Positions 52,297-62,134 of a DNA stretch of 64,000 bases are shown here, piece after piece. The translations under genes were made by a program, and so were the position numbers. Source of the DNA: [Clostridium] citroniae WAL-17108 (GTDB lineage: Bacteria > Bacillota > Clostridia > Lachnospirales > Lachnospiraceae). Each line of letters starts with the position of its first letter. Within the stretch, counting starts at the first letter, position 1. Below the pieces are notes generated by a model. It ran no database searches and was not told the DNA's origin. It saw nothing but the letters and a program-made list of their open reading frames with translations. The DNA lies in assembly GCF_000233455.1 (NCBI RefSeq), contig NZ_JH376422.1, positions 182,679 through 246,678 of the forward strand. Reading direction: 5' to 3'.

Positions 52297-52312
52297 ATCT
52301 ATTTTTCCCTCC

Positions 52313-53344
52313 TCACATTTCATTCATGGCCCGGATCTGCTCCACCATGTCCTCAAACCCCACCGCATACTGATCGTACACCGGCTGCACAACCGACTGC
52401 CAGGGGCCAAAATCCTCCACTTCGATCACTTCAATGCCCTGGGCTCTCAGCGCCTTGATCTGTTCAGCTTCGTCAGTTGCCACAACCTCCCGGTTATAGT
52501 CCTCGGCAGCCTCGGCGGCCTGCCTGATAATATCCTGGTCCCCGGCACTGAGTTTGTTAAAACGGTACCCGCTCATAATGATGACGCCGGGAGTGTATGT
52601 ATGGTTGTCCAGAATGACATGGGGAGCGATCTCACCAAAGCTGTTGCTGATATATCCGGATAAAGGCTGGTCCGCCCCGTCCACCACGCCGGTTTGAAGG
52701 GAGGTATACAGCTCACTCATGGAAATAGGAGTTGGTGACGCCCCAAAACAACTCACCGTATCCAAAAGGATGGAAGTCTCAGCCACACGTATCTTTGTTC
52801 CCTTTAGATCATCAGGCTTCTCAATGGGTTTTTTAGCAAAAAAGTTTCTGGCGCCCTCATCCACATAGGCCAGCCCCACCATGTCCGTCTCCGCCTCCCA
52901 AAGGCTGTCTAAAATATCACGGCCCAAATCGCTTTTCAGCACATTCCACAGATGGTCACGGCCCTCAAACAAATAGGGAAGTCCAAAGATCCCCATCTTA
53001 TCCGCCCCAAAGTCTCCCATGGTCAGGGTATTTCCCCGGAAAATGTCCAGGGCTCCCATTTGTACGGCCTGAAGCTCTGTCCGCTCATCCCCCAGCTGAC
53101 CGCCTGCATAGATTTCCACTATGATCCGGCCGTTGGACAGTTCCTTTACCTGGTCCGCAAAGTAGTGCAGCACCTGGGTATTGATATTATCCTCCGGATT
53201 CACCTCCCCGGCCTTTAACACGATCTCGGCCCTCTTTTTGTCCTCCTGTTCCTGGCTGTCCTCCTGGGAGCTGCCCGCACAGCCTGCCAGGCATACAACA
53301 GATAAAACCATCAGGAATCCCAGGATCCTATTCCGTCCTCTCAT
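52313..53344 (-). CDS. TRAP transporter substrate-binding lipoprotein (DctP type)
   Basis: A 343-residue receptor. Lipobox LAGC with Cys near residue 22, an acidic Gln/Glu/Asp linker, then the DctP fold; R186 in KIRVAETSI and the later TGVVDGADQPLSGY match the family carboxylate-binding region. It is anchored outside the membrane and hands a sugar acid to DctQM. Gap to the enolase gene upstream is 34 bp. Confidence 0.93.
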   Translation of the reverse strand: MRGRNRILGFLMVLSVVCLAGCAGSSQEDSQEQEDKKRAEIVLKAGEVNPEDNINTQVLHYFADQVKELSNGRIIVEIYAGGQLGDERTELQAVQMGALDIFRGNTLTMGDFGADKMGIFGLPYLFEGRDHLWNVLKSDLGRDILDSLWEAETDMVGLAYVDEGARNFFAKKPIEKPDDLKGTKIRVAETSILLDTVSCFGASPTPISMSELYTSLQTGVVDGADQPLSGYISNSFGEIAPHVILDNHTYTPGVIIMSGYRFNKLSAGDQDIIRQAAEAAEDYNREVVATDEAEQIKALRAQGIEVIEVEDFGPWQSVVQPVYDQYAVGFEDMVEQIRAMNEM

Positions 53345-53378
53345 CGCCTACCTCCATTTTTTACCAAACCATCGTTTC

Positions 53379-54512
53379 TCATTCTATAAAGTCTTGATCC
53401 AGTGTCTTCACCTTGTAAGCCACACAGTTGTCTTTAATCAGATCCCAGTCAAGTTCTGCGCCTATTCCCGGCTCCTTGGAAACGTAGATCCGTCCATCCT
53501 TAATGGGAAGGTCCCCTTTCATGGGGAAACGGAAACTGTCTTCCGGTACAAAATACTCAAAGTATTTACAATTGCGGATCGCACAGGAAACATGAAGGTT
53601 AACCAGGTCCATGTAGTTCATGGTCGTGGTATGTATCTCACAGTTCAAGCCAAAGGCATCCGCCATATGGGCAATTTTTAATGTTCCCGTGATACCGCAC
53701 TTCCATGAAACATCGGCCCGTACAATATCAGCCGCATTCTGGGCAATGGACTGGGCCACGCCCCAATGGGCTCCTCTGGTGGTCTCGGTGGCAGCAATGG
53801 GGATATCCAGGGTCTGACACAGCTTCTGATATTTATACAGCTCAAAATCCCTGAAAGGCTCCTCAAACCAGATATAGTTTAGTTTCTCAAGCTGGCGCCC
53901 CACCCTGATCGCCTCATCCAACGTGTATTCTCCCACCGGATCACTCATCAGGCCCATGTCGTCCCCAACTGCCTCCCTCAGCTTCCGGTGGATCTCCATG
54001 TCCTTTTCAACAGGACCTGAGGGGTGGACTTTGTAGCAGTTGATGCCCATTGACCGGTAGTGCAATGCCTCGTCTATGTAGACCTTGGGGTCATCATAAA
54101 ACAGGCTGCTGGCATAAACAGGAAGGCTCTCCCTGTAACCTCCTATATATTTATATAAGGGCAGACCCGCCTTTTTTGCACATATGTCCCACAGGGCCAC
54201 GTCAACCGGCCCAGGAAGGAACACAGGATAAAAGGCCTCATGACGGTCCAGGTTCCAAAAATCGTAGAAAATAGCCTCGCGGTCGTGGGGATCGCGCCCT
54301 AAAACAAGAGGCGCGGCTGTTTCCTGGAGATACCCCTCCGTCACCTGGCCGGAGCGGGCCGCCATTGCTGTGGCAATACCTTCAGTCCCGTCATCACACG
54401 TCAGTTTCAGCACAACCACATCCCAGGGCATGGCGCTGCCTCCCTGACGCTTCTCATCAAACAGGCACTGATCCCGGCGTACCCACCATGTTTCAAATTT
54501 GGTAACCTTCAT
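53379..54512 (-). CDS. Enolase-superfamily dehydratase/racemase
   Basis: A 377-residue mandelate racemase-like enzyme. Metal ligands D191 (MSDPVGEY), E217 (FEEPF) and E243 (ATETT); candidate bases K161-x-H163 in YKVHPSG and, on the other face, K271 and H294. This differs from the galactonate-dehydratase-like enzyme at 7116. It should act on a sugar acid in the hexuronate pathway, perhaps dehydrating an aldonate. Start ATG 54512 with GAGAGGAG. Confidence 0.88.
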   Translation of the reverse strand: MKVTKFETWWVRRDQCLFDEKRQGGSAMPWDVVVLKLTCDDGTEGIATAMAARSGQVTEGYLQETAAPLVLGRDPHDREAIFYDFWNLDRHEAFYPVFLPGPVDVALWDICAKKAGLPLYKYIGGYRESLPVYASSLFYDDPKVYIDEALHYRSMGINCYKVHPSGPVEKDMEIHRKLREAVGDDMGLMSDPVGEYTLDEAIRVGRQLEKLNYIWFEEPFRDFELYKYQKLCQTLDIPIAATETTRGAHWGVAQSIAQNAADIVRADVSWKCGITGTLKIAHMADAFGLNCEIHTTTMNYMDLVNLHVSCAIRNCKYFEYFVPEDSFRFPMKGDLPIKDGRIYVSKEPGIGAELDWDLIKDNCVAYKVKTLDQDFIE

Positions 54513-54531
54513 AAATGCTCCTCTCTCCTTC

Positions 54532-55962
54532 TCATTCCAGGGCGGCATTTCCCTGTTGTTTGTCCCATCCAAAAAATCGTTTCACATTCCTGTAGCACAC
54601 GTCCTCAATAACTTCTTTTAAGTATTTCTCATCCGAAAAATATTCCCCCCGCTCTACCAGCTCCCCTAAATAGCTGCACAGCCCTCTCCTGTAAAGCTCG
54701 TGCCTGGGATAACTGAGGAAACTTCTGGAATCCGTGAGCATCCCCACTGACAGGCTGACCGCGTACAGGTTTCCGGCCGCATGAAACTGGCGTTCAATAC
54801 CATACGGCTGGTCATTAAACCACCAGGGCGCTCCCAGCTGTACCTTTCCTCTAAAACTGCCATCGCAGAAACCGGCGGCCAGAACAGCAAAGGTTTCCAG
54901 TTTGGAAGGATCCAGGGGATAGAGAATGGTCTTTGGAAGCTCCCCTAACTCGGTCAGGCGGTTCAGCAGCGCTCCCACGGACTGAATAGCCGTGGAGTCA
55001 TCGGTACAATCAAATCCTGTGGAGCGTCCGATTTCCCTCACCTTCCTGTGGTTGGCATCCTGATACGTGCCAATATGAAGCTGCATAACAAAGCCGTATT
55101 TGTTGTAAAGCTTTCCCATCTCCACCATAAAAGCAGATTTAAAACGATTTTGTTCTTTCCTGGTCAGAGCCTCACCCTTGGCGGCTTTCCGGTAAACCTC
55201 CTCCACCTGACTTACCGTATACTCCTCCCAAGTAAAATCCTCGATCCCATCATCGCTGACCGTTGTCCCAAAATCCCGGAAAAAGGACAGACGTTTTTCC
55301 AAAGCAGCGATCATATCCGTAAAACCGTGGATTTCCAGTCCCGCTGCTCCTGACAGCTGCTTTTGATATTCGGGAAAAACGGGATTCTCACAGTAAAACG
55401 CCTTGTCCGGACGGAAGGCCGTAATGATCTTTGGCCCTGTACATCCTTCCTCCCTTAGCTTAAAGTGGTATTCCAAGGTATCCACCGGATCCTCCGTGGT
55501 GCTGACAAGCTCCACATGTGAGCGCTCCATGCACCATCTTGGGGTCATGTGGTTTTCCCTGATAAAATCCTTTGTCCTCTTATAGATGTCCCGGGCGTTG
55601 TCTAAACTCAGGGGCTCATCTATGTCAAAGTACCGCTTTAATTCCAGGGCACACCAGATGTAAAGAGGGTTTCCCATAAGCCTGGGGAGGATCTCCGCGA
55701 ATTTCATGTATTTTTCATAATAAGACGCTCCGCCGGTCACATAATACTCATCAATCCCAAATGTCCGCATAGCCCTCCATTTATAGTGGTCATGGGCCAG
55801 CCACATCTCGCCTATATCCTCAAATTCCTTATTTTCATATATCTCCTGCACCGCCAAGTGGCAGTGGTAGTCCACGATCGGAAGCGTCTCTGCATAAGTA
55901 TGGTACAGATAGCTGCCTGTTTTATTTTTCAGAAACAGTTCCTCAGAAAAACAATGGTCCAT
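54532..55962 (-). CDS. uxaC: Glucuronate isomerase
   Basis: A 476-residue uronate isomerase (D-glucuronate to D-fructuronate, D-galacturonate to D-tagaturonate). Typical amidohydrolase-fold segments: IVDYHCHLAVQEI, TTEDPVDTLEYH, MQLHIGTYQDANHR and TDSRSFLSYPRHE. Length is normal. ATG 55962 follows AAGGAAGGAG. It marks the operon as hexuronate catabolism. Confidence 0.96.
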   Translation of the reverse strand: MDHCFSEELFLKNKTGSYLYHTYAETLPIVDYHCHLAVQEIYENKEFEDIGEMWLAHDHYKWRAMRTFGIDEYYVTGGASYYEKYMKFAEILPRLMGNPLYIWCALELKRYFDIDEPLSLDNARDIYKRTKDFIRENHMTPRWCMERSHVELVSTTEDPVDTLEYHFKLREEGCTGPKIITAFRPDKAFYCENPVFPEYQKQLSGAAGLEIHGFTDMIAALEKRLSFFRDFGTTVSDDGIEDFTWEEYTVSQVEEVYRKAAKGEALTRKEQNRFKSAFMVEMGKLYNKYGFVMQLHIGTYQDANHRKVREIGRSTGFDCTDDSTAIQSVGALLNRLTELGELPKTILYPLDPSKLETFAVLAAGFCDGSFRGKVQLGAPWWFNDQPYGIERQFHAAGNLYAVSLSVGMLTDSRSFLSYPRHELYRRGLCSYLGELVERGEYFSDEKYLKEVIEDVCYRNVKRFFGWDKQQGNAALE

Positions 55963-55982
55963 GGTTTGCTCCTTCCTTCTTT

Positions 55983-56747
55983 TTAAAAACCAATAAGGGC
56001 TCCGCCGTCCACCGGAAGACATGTTCCCGAGACATAGCCGGCCGCATCGCTTGCTAAGAACACGGCAGCCATCCCAATGTCTGTTGGATCGCCGATCCGC
56101 TTCATGGGAATCCTTCCTATAATTTTGTTCCTCCTGGCCTCGTCATTGTCAGTAGCCTGGTGGTACATAGGTGTTTCAATCCAACCGGGAGCGATTGCAT
56201 TGACCCGCACGCCGTAAGCGCCGCCTTCAGCGGCCAACGTGTGCACCAGCCCCAGATAACCTGCCTTTGCCGTGGAATATCCCGCCACCTGGGGCTGGCC
56301 AATGTAACTGGTCATACTGGCCTGGAAAATAATGCTCCCTTTTCCCTGCTCCTTCATATGGCCGAAGAATGCTTTTGTCAGGGCGAAGGCCCCTACCAAA
56401 TGGACATCCAGCACGCGTTTGTAGTCCTCCACAGTCATGTCCTCAATAAATTTCTTACAATGATTCCCTGCATTGTTTACCAGGATGGTGACTGGTCCCA
56501 TTTCCCGGATGATCTGGTCTGCCAGTTCCGGGGCATGGCCCGTATCCGTTATATCATGGTGGTAAAACACGGCTTTTTCTCCCATTTCCTTTAAGGCGGA
56601 CTGTCCTTCTTCCTTGGTCCTGCGGCTTAATACCGCCACCCTGGCACCCGCCTTTACCATACACTCAGCAATGGCAAGGCCTAATCCTGTGGTCCCTCCG
56701 GTTATTACCGCAGTGCGGCCTTCCAATGAAAATACATGTTCTGTCAT
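55983..56747 (-). CDS. Short-chain dehydrogenase/reductase
   Basis: A 254-residue SDR with ITGGTTGLG cofactor motif, NNAGNHC, catalytic S and YSTAKAG, and the C-terminal PVDGG. Between uxaA and uxaC it may replace the usual UxaB/UxuB as the NAD(P)H-dependent tagaturonate or fructuronate reductase, which is otherwise missing; this is inference. ATG 56747 has GGGAGG. Confidence 0.9.
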   Translation of the reverse strand: MTEHVFSLEGRTAVITGGTTGLGLAIAECMVKAGARVAVLSRRTKEEGQSALKEMGEKAVFYHHDITDTGHAPELADQIIREMGPVTILVNNAGNHCKKFIEDMTVEDYKRVLDVHLVGAFALTKAFFGHMKEQGKGSIIFQASMTSYIGQPQVAGYSTAKAGYLGLVHTLAAEGGAYGVRVNAIAPGWIETPMYHQATDNDEARRNKIIGRIPMKRIGDPTDIGMAAVFLASDAAGYVSGTCLPVDGGALIGF

Positions 56748-56752
56748 CTCTC

Positions 56753-57958
56753 TCACCTCCCGCATGGTCTGATCACTTCTTTTTCCTGATATTTATAGGG
56801 GATGAAGTATTCCTTGTGTCCCAGTGCTTCACTTTTTGACTTATGCCCCGATGCAACTCCTGTAACAAGCTGCCTTAAATGCCCGGTCAGTGTTTCCATG
56901 GTACATGTCCCATCTAAAACCGGGCCTGCGTCAAAGTCCATGTCGCCCTCCATGCGCCGGTAAGTGTCTGAATTTCCCGTAAGCTTTATACACGGGGCCA
57001 CGGCAGAGCCAATTACATTCCCCCTGCCCGTCACCAGGAGCACCAGGTGGCACCCGCAGGAGATCAGGTCCATCAGACCCTCGCTGTCATTGGGATTCGT
57101 GATCCCAAACTGCATCCAGTGAGGATCCGGGGTGGAGTCTAACAGCCAGAGTCCCGGCCTGGGAGGACATCCTCCCACCTTCAGCACTCCCTGGATAGGC
57201 CTGCTTCCGCTTTTGGCCACAGCTCCCATGCTCTTCTCCTCAATGGTAGACAGGCCGCCCATAAAATTTCCAGGGCTTACGGAATACTGACGGACGGACC
57301 GGCAGTATTCCAGCGCCTTGTCATAGGTGGCTGCCAGATCCTCTGCAGCCTCCCTCCCTGCCGCCCGGCCAACCAATATATGTTTAAGGCCCACCGCCTC
57401 CACGATCTCCTCAAAGACGGCCGTTCCTCCAGCATCCACCAGTTGGTCAAACAGCCTTCCAACCACTACATTTCCAGCCAGGCCGCTTGTGAAATCACTT
57501 CCGCCGCATTCAGCCCCAATGACCAGATCACCAAACCTCATAGGTTTTCTGGGAGTGTTCTCCATGGCCTTTTTCATATGTTTTACCAGTGCAAGGCCCT
57601 GGTCTATGGAGTTTTTTGTACCACCCTGGTCCTGAATAAACATCCAGGCAGCCTCCTTTTCTTCCTTTGCTGCAATGTCCGCCAGCCACTGAGGCTGTAC
57701 GTACTCACACCCCAGGCCTACGGCCAGTACCCCGCCGATGTTAGGATGACGGATCAGGGAAATGAGAAGGCGCACTGCGTACTCATTGTCAGTGCATCCT
57801 GAAAAACCCACCACCTCCGTCTCACTGTCATCTGCAAGCCTCACGATCTCTTTTGCCACAAAGGCTGAACATTCCACCGTGTAGATCACAAGAATTTTGT
57901 TGCGGATCCCTGCGGAACCGTTGGCGCGGACATATCCCATCCAGGTTTTATCTGCCAT
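56753..57958 (-). CDS. uxaA: Altronate dehydratase large part (UxaA C-terminal domain)
   Basis: A 401-residue UxaA-family dehydratase large domain, forming 2-keto-3-deoxy-gluconate from altronate (or a related aldarate). Motifs: [12 protein letters not shown] at the start, [21 protein letters not shown] and [14 protein letters not shown] with cysteines expected to hold the metal. In E. coli it is one chain with an SAF domain; here that domain is the separate gene just upstream. Confidence 0.92.
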   Translation of the reverse strand: MADKTWMGYVRANGSAGIRNKILVIYTVECSAFVAKEIVRLADDSETEVVGFSGCTDNEYAVRLLISLIRHPNIGGVLAVGLGCEYVQPQWLADIAAKEEKEAAWMFIQDQGGTKNSIDQGLALVKHMKKAMENTPRKPMRFGDLVIGAECGGSDFTSGLAGNVVVGRLFDQLVDAGGTAVFEEIVEAVGLKHILVGRAAGREAAEDLAATYDKALEYCRSVRQYSVSPGNFMGGLSTIEEKSMGAVAKSGSRPIQGVLKVGGCPPRPGLWLLDSTPDPHWMQFGITNPNDSEGLMDLISCGCHLVLLVTGRGNVIGSAVAPCIKLTGNSDTYRRMEGDMDFDAGPVLDGTCTMETLTGHLRQLVTGVASGHKSKSEALGHKEYFIPYKYQEKEVIRPCGR

Positions 57959-57969
57959 ATCATGGCCTC

Positions 57970-58299
57970 CTACTCATACTTGATATCCTTAGGCGCCCCT
58001 GTGCGGACGTCCAAATGGCTGGAGCGTTCATCATATACACTGTGCATGTTATGCAGGTGGACCCATTTCCCCTGTCCGATGTCAGCCCCTGCCCTTCCGA
58101 TACATACACCGTATTTAATGACCTCCTCTTCTGGGCCAATCGCCTTCAGGGATATTTTATGGCCCCGGGGGATCTCCTCTGTACACATTGTCCCGGGATC
58201 CGCTGCCTCACCCAGGATCCTGACCGGACCGGGCTTTAAGGTTTCCAGCGCTGTTGCCACATTATCCCTTGCATCAATCTTAAATGCACTCTGCATCAT
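57970..58299 (-). CDS. UxaA-type SAF-domain subunit (small part)
   Basis: A 109-residue SAF-domain protein ([34 protein letters not shown]) that forms the N-terminal part of altronate/galactarate dehydratases. Its gene precedes the large part by 11 bp, so the two act as subunits of one enzyme. Start ATG 58299 is chosen for 8-nt spacing to GGAG; ATG 58305 is too close. Confidence 0.88.
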   Translation of the reverse strand: MMQSAFKIDARDNVATALETLKPGPVRILGEAADPGTMCTEEIPRGHKISLKAIGPEEEVIKYGVCIGRAGADIGQGKWVHLHNMHSVYDERSSHLDVRTGAPKDIKYE

Positions 58300-58315
58300 A
58301 AGCATCTCTCCATTC

Positions 58316-58981
58316 CTACAGGATGCCGTACTTCTCAAAAGCAGCTGTAGCTGTCATTCCGCTCTCAATGGCCTTACGTACCACCTTTTCACCGGCAGCC
58401 TTTTCCAGGGCTTTTTCGATCACCTCATCAGCCACCTGTTTAGGAATGATAAGTACCCCGTCAACATCACCGAAGATCAGGTCGCCGTCATGGATTGTCA
58501 CCTGGCCTATCTCAATGTCACAGCGGTAATCCACCACCTGGGTGCGGACGCTGGAATCCTGGGCATAACAGCCGCAGGAAAACACGGGCCAATCCTGTGA
58601 CAGTACCTGAGGCGTATCCCTATGCCAGCCATTGACCACTGCTCCCACTGCCTTTCTGCACCTGGCTGTGGCAGTGAGCAATTCCCCCCAGTATGCACAG
58701 CGTTTACTGCCGCCCGCAGCAATATAGATCTCATTTTCCTCAAGCTGATCCAGCGCCTCGGTCAGAAAACCGAACGGCTTTTTCTGGGGACCATACACAT
58801 CGATCATCAAAACCGTCATTGCTTTTCCCGCAACCTTCATATCTTCCCTCAAAGGACGTATATCCTGGGGAAGGAACTGGTGGTAATACCCCATATTATC
58901 CAGGATATCACCTACCACCGGTGTATAAAGTTTTTCCTTCATCAGCGCGAATTTCTCGCTCTCGTTATTCCATAGTTTCAT
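58316..58981 (-). CDS. RraA-family protein (aldolase-like)
   Basis: A 221-residue RraA/DlpA-type protein. Members include the RNase E inhibitor RraA and HMG/CHA aldolases. Here the aldolase active-site region looks present (VNGWHRDT and the [15 protein letters not shown] loop). In a sugar-acid operon an aldolase or decarboxylase role on a keto-acid product is more likely than RNase control. ATG preceded by GAGGAG. Confidence 0.87.
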   Translation of the reverse strand: MKLWNNESEKFALMKEKLYTPVVGDILDNMGYYHQFLPQDIRPLREDMKVAGKAMTVLMIDVYGPQKKPFGFLTEALDQLEENEIYIAAGGSKRCAYWGELLTATARCRKAVGAVVNGWHRDTPQVLSQDWPVFSCGCYAQDSSVRTQVVDYRCDIEIGQVTIHDGDLIFGDVDGVLIIPKQVADEVIEKALEKAAGEKVVRKAIESGMTATAAFEKYGIL

Positions 58982-59022
58982 TGTTTTACTCCTCTTTTCC
59001 CTTTTTTCTAATCGGACGATTA

Positions 59023-59760
59023 TCAGAACCCAAACGCCAGCGCCCCGCCGTCAACTGCGAAATCCTGCCCTGTAATATATCCGGCGCTATCCGATACCAG
59101 ATACTTTGCCATCTCCGCAATGTCCCTTGTGTCTCCGAATTTATGCACCGGCATCCTGGAAAGGATTTTTGCCTTGCGTTCCGCATCCATCACCTGCTGG
59201 CTCATCTTGGACGGAAACCAGCCGGGGGCAATGGAATTGACGTTGATATTATCACCGGACCACTCCACGGCCAGGCCCCTGGTCATGGACAACACCGCTC
59301 CCTTGCTGGTGCAGTATGGAACCACCTCAGAAAATCCCAGATGTGCTGCCATGGAGGTAATGTTCACAATCCTGCCCCTTCCAGCCGACTTCTTTAAGTA
59401 AGGGTAACATAGGCACGACAACTTGAAGATGCTGCTTACATTTACCTTCATGATACGTTCAAAATCGCTGTCATCGAAGTTCTCTGCCCTGCACTTCACA
59501 GTGATTCCTGCATTGTTAATAAGGAAATCGATTCCCTTATTTTCCCCAATTTTTTTTATCAGACTTTCCATCTCACCATAATCGCTGACATCAGCTGCCA
59601 CATGAATGACACCCTCATGGCTTTTTTCTGCATCCTTTGGCTGTCCTGTCCTACTTACGGCATATACGGTTGCACCCGCCTCAGCCAGCGTGTTTGCAAT
59701 TGTAAAGCCGATTCCGCTGGAGCCGCCTGTTACGATTCCCGATCTGCCTGTTAAATCCAT
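59023..59760 (-). CDS. Short-chain dehydrogenase (gluconate 5-dehydrogenase-like)
   Basis: A 245-residue [27 protein letters not shown] and [12 protein letters not shown]. It is the first gene of the hexuronate operon, behind the palindromic operator. It probably interconverts a keto- and hydroxy-sugar acid. ATG follows GGAGG. Confidence 0.9.
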   Translation of the reverse strand: MDLTGRSGIVTGGSSGIGFTIANTLAEAGATVYAVSRTGQPKDAEKSHEGVIHVAADVSDYGEMESLIKKIGENKGIDFLINNAGITVKCRAENFDDSDFERIMKVNVSSIFKLSCLCYPYLKKSAGRGRIVNITSMAAHLGFSEVVPYCTSKGAVLSMTRGLAVEWSGDNINVNSIAPGWFPSKMSQQVMDAERKAKILSRMPVHKFGDTRDIAEMAKYLVSDSAGYITGQDFAVDGGALAFGF

Positions 59761-59790
59761 ATGTATGTTACCTCCGATTGTTTATATTAT

Positions 59791-59804
59791 GTGAAACGTT
59801 TCCC
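59791..59804. promoter_or_regulatory. LacI/cre-type operator GTGAAACGTTTCCC
   Basis: The palindrome GAAACGTTTC with central CG is typical of LacI/GalR-family and CcpA sites. It lies about 30 bp upstream of the first gene of the hexuronate operon, whose last gene encodes a LacI-family regulator. Confidence 0.7.
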
Positions 59805-59824
59805 CTCTTATGGTTTTCATAATA

Positions 59825-60200
59825 CTACTGAACCTGACGAATGTCAAGATTCTTTCGCAAATTACTTGAAATACAAAAAAGGGGGCTGTCGGGAAATGGA
59901 TCGTTCCGAACAGGGACTTTGTCCATTCCTTCAATCACAAACATCCGGGCATTTCCGAGATTGTATTTGGGGCCATATCCGTTTTCAAGCAGAAATGTAT
60001 TATACTTTGTGTAAAGAGCACCGATAGTGTCCAGCAGACCGGCAAGATGATAATTGAGACTGCCCCGCCAAACGAACGTATATCTGTTCGTGTTTGCTTC
60101 AATCTTTGTTCCATCGATGTAAAGCTCTTTCAGCGAGATAAGGCCTTCCTTTTCCAGACGGCGCATGAACTGGTAATTCAGTTCATCCAGGACTTCTCCC
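59825..60200 (-). pseudogene. IS1182-type transposase N-terminal remnant
   Basis: The minus-strand frame reads LDELNYQFMRRLEKEGLISL, then ELYIDGTKIEANTNRYTFVW and LLDTIGALYTKYN, the N-terminal half of an IS1182-family transposase including DGTKIEAN around the first catalytic Asp. It ends abruptly after an unrelated tail. The matching C-terminal part lies on the opposite strand just to the right. Confidence 0.8.
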
Positions 60201-60248
60201 GTTCAGTTTTTTTCCTTTAAAAAAACATCTCTCCGGGGCTTCTGCCCT

Positions 60249-60768
60249 TTGGTCAGCCAGATAAAGGCGAGATCTCTAAAAGTTATTGAAGAAAACAGGA
60301 CACGGAAACTGCAGAAGAACCTGATGCAGATTGCACAGGGAGAAGACATCGGATTCGTTTATGGGAAAGGTAAGCATAAACCGGAGATCCAGAAGCTTTA
60401 CGAGGAACCGGAAGAATGCGGGACTCGTCTGATGGAGTATAAGGAATGCTTTGAGATCATGGGGAAAGGCCGCAACAGCTATTCCAAAACAGACATGGAA
60501 ACAACCTTCATGCGGACAAGAGTCCCATACAAATATCCAGAGTGAAGAAGAGATTCTGAAACGTCATCCCCGTTCGGTCCAGACAGAGGGACATTTTGGA
60601 GATATCAAGGAGAATGAAAACTTCCGGCGTTTTAACTACCGATCAGAGGAAAAAGTATATAAAGAGTTCATGTTGTATGCGATAGGCAGGAATATGATGA
60701 AATACCACCAATTTTCACACCATGAAATCGAAAAATATGAAGAGAAAAAGGAAGAGACAGTCCCGTAG
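60249..60768 (+). pseudogene. IS1182-type transposase C-terminal remnant
   Basis: Plus-strand frames read KLQKNLMQIAQGEDIG, GRNSYSKTDMETTFM and, after a frameshift and deletion near 60530-60590, SVQTEGHFGDIKENENFRRF and KEFMLYAIGRNMMKYH. These are the middle and C-terminal parts of an IS1182 transposase. The orientation is opposite to the N-terminal piece, so the element is inverted or is made of two insertions. Confidence 0.8.
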
Positions 60769-60813
60769 AGAATTTTGCCTTAGAAAAGGCCCGAATTCTC
60801 TGGGATTGTCTCT
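60753..60813. terminator. Long hairpin at IS remnant end
   Basis: AGAGACA, AGAGAATT and GCCTT pair in order with AAGGC, AATTCTCT and TGTCTCT across an AGAA loop, with small bulges. It follows the transposase stop and is likely its terminator or element end. Confidence 0.5.
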
Positions 60814-60972
60814 TTCCGTCATGTTAGGGGTTAAAAGTCGGTATTAACCGATACCCCCCAAATCATAAATCATATCTTCCACAAAGCATCCCCTGTAGCT
60901 TTTCGCGAAAAACCCAAAAGCTTTTCGCATAAATTGCAAAAATCAACCACTTTCTGTAAATTAGCAAAAAAT

Positions 60973-61018
60973 AAAAGGGCATTTGAAAGGTATTTTATTT
61001 CCTATCAAACGCCCTTTT
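60973..61018. terminator. Terminator after XRE gene
   Basis: AAAAGGGCATTTGA and TCAAACGCCCTTTT pair with one mismatch, with A/T tracts on both ends, 13 bp after the XRE gene stop. Confidence 0.65.
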
Positions 61019-61030
61019 ACCTCTTCATTA

Positions 61031-61240
61031 TCATGGCTCATCCGGTATGTATTCCAGTATATCTGAAATATCACAATTCAATGCCTTACAAATTCGGTCA
61101 AGATGATTCAGGCTGACGCGTTCAGCAAATTCATTGTATATGTCATTGATTGTTGACGCCCTGATTCCTGTCACTCTCGCTAATTTTGCCTGACTCCAGC
61201 GTTTCTCTCCAAGAAGCCTTGATAAATGAATTCTGACCAT
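61031..61240 (-). CDS. Small XRE-family HTH regulator
   Basis: A 69-residue Cro/C1-type DNA-binding protein (LLGEKRWSQAKLARVTGIRASTINDIYNE) with nothing beyond the HTH. AAGGGG precedes ATG. A perfect 19-bp dyad 63 bp upstream is its likely operator. It lies at the edge of the phage module and may be a prophage or neighbouring host regulator. Confidence 0.85.
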   Translation of the reverse strand: MVRIHLSRLLGEKRWSQAKLARVTGIRASTINDIYNEFAERVSLNHLDRICKALNCDISDILEYIPDEP

Positions 61241-61302
61241 CCAATCACCCCTTACGGATGATTTTACCGCTTTCGACAGGTCTTTTTTCTGTTTTGTTAT
61301 AT

Positions 61303-61321
61303 TATAACGAATATCGTTATA
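61303..61321. promoter_or_regulatory. Dyad operator TATAACGA-ATA-TCGTTATA
   Basis: Perfect 8-bp arms around ATA between the XRE gene and the methylase gene end; suited to autoregulation by the small XRE protein. Confidence 0.6.
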
Positions 61322-61325
61322 TTTT

Positions 61326-62081
61326 TCAGAAATTCGTTATGATTACTTCCTTGTATCTCTCGCGATTGCTTGCATTTCCAGCCAATGTAGTGTTACGCGT
61401 CACTTCTTTACAAGGATATTGAGAATACAATTCATGTATCCATGCTACATTATTATAGGAAAGAACAAACTTTCCTTTGATATGTTTTAAGACATCTGCA
61501 AGACGCTCATGATCTTTCATACTAAAGGCAGCACTATAATATCGTTCTGTCCCTACATAAGGAGGATCCAGATAAAACAGAGCATCCTTCCGGTCATAGA
61601 CACTTATCAGATTCTCAAAATCCTTGTTCTCTATCACCACACCCTGAAGCCTCCTTTGGACTTTCCCCAGATAATCCATCGCATTCTCTATGCTTTTAGA
61701 TGAAGTTGCAAATGTGCGGTAATCGCTCCCGAAGCTTATTTTTATCAAATAAAAAAAACGGGCAGCTTTTTGAATATCTGTCAATCCCCTCATATCCATC
61801 TGCGCTTTATAATCATAAAATTGTTCGCGAGAGGATAAAAGCCACTGCAACTCCTCCTGCAGGGCACTGCAATGATATTTAATGCAGCGATACAGATTGA
61901 CTAAATTCCCATCCCGGTCATTGTACACTTCCAGCTGACCTGCTTGCTTCTCTTTTGCAAAGAGCACCCAGCCAGCCCCTCCAAATACCTCGATGTAACG
62001 TCCGATATCCTCCGGGAAACATCCTAGAATCTCCTTGCGTAATAGCCTCTTTCCACCAATCCATCCAATAAAACTATTCAT
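61326..62081 (-). CDS. D12-class (Dam-like) adenine-N6 DNA methyltransferase
   Basis: A 251-residue methylase: SAM motif VFGGAGWVLFAKE and catalytic LDPPYVG, with the GWIGGKRLLRKEI N-terminus of phage Dam enzymes. No restriction gene is adjacent, so it is an orphan phage methylase, likely protecting phage DNA or affecting packaging. ATG with AAAGGA. Confidence 0.9.
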   Translation of the reverse strand: MNSFIGWIGGKRLLRKEILGCFPEDIGRYIEVFGGAGWVLFAKEKQAGQLEVYNDRDGNLVNLYRCIKYHCSALQEELQWLLSSREQFYDYKAQMDMRGLTDIQKAARFFYLIKISFGSDYRTFATSSKSIENAMDYLGKVQRRLQGVVIENKDFENLISVYDRKDALFYLDPPYVGTERYYSAAFSMKDHERLADVLKHIKGKFVLSYNNVAWIHELYSQYPCKEVTRNTTLAGNASNRERYKEVIITNF

Positions 62082-62134
62082 CCATCGTCCTTTCTAAGGG
62101 GTAATCGGACGGATGTCTAAATATCTATTATTTC

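Noticed and set aside
61031..62081. XRE regulator plus Dam methylase as a restriction-modification system
   Set aside because: No endonuclease gene is present, and the phage lysis genes next door explain an orphan phage methylase.
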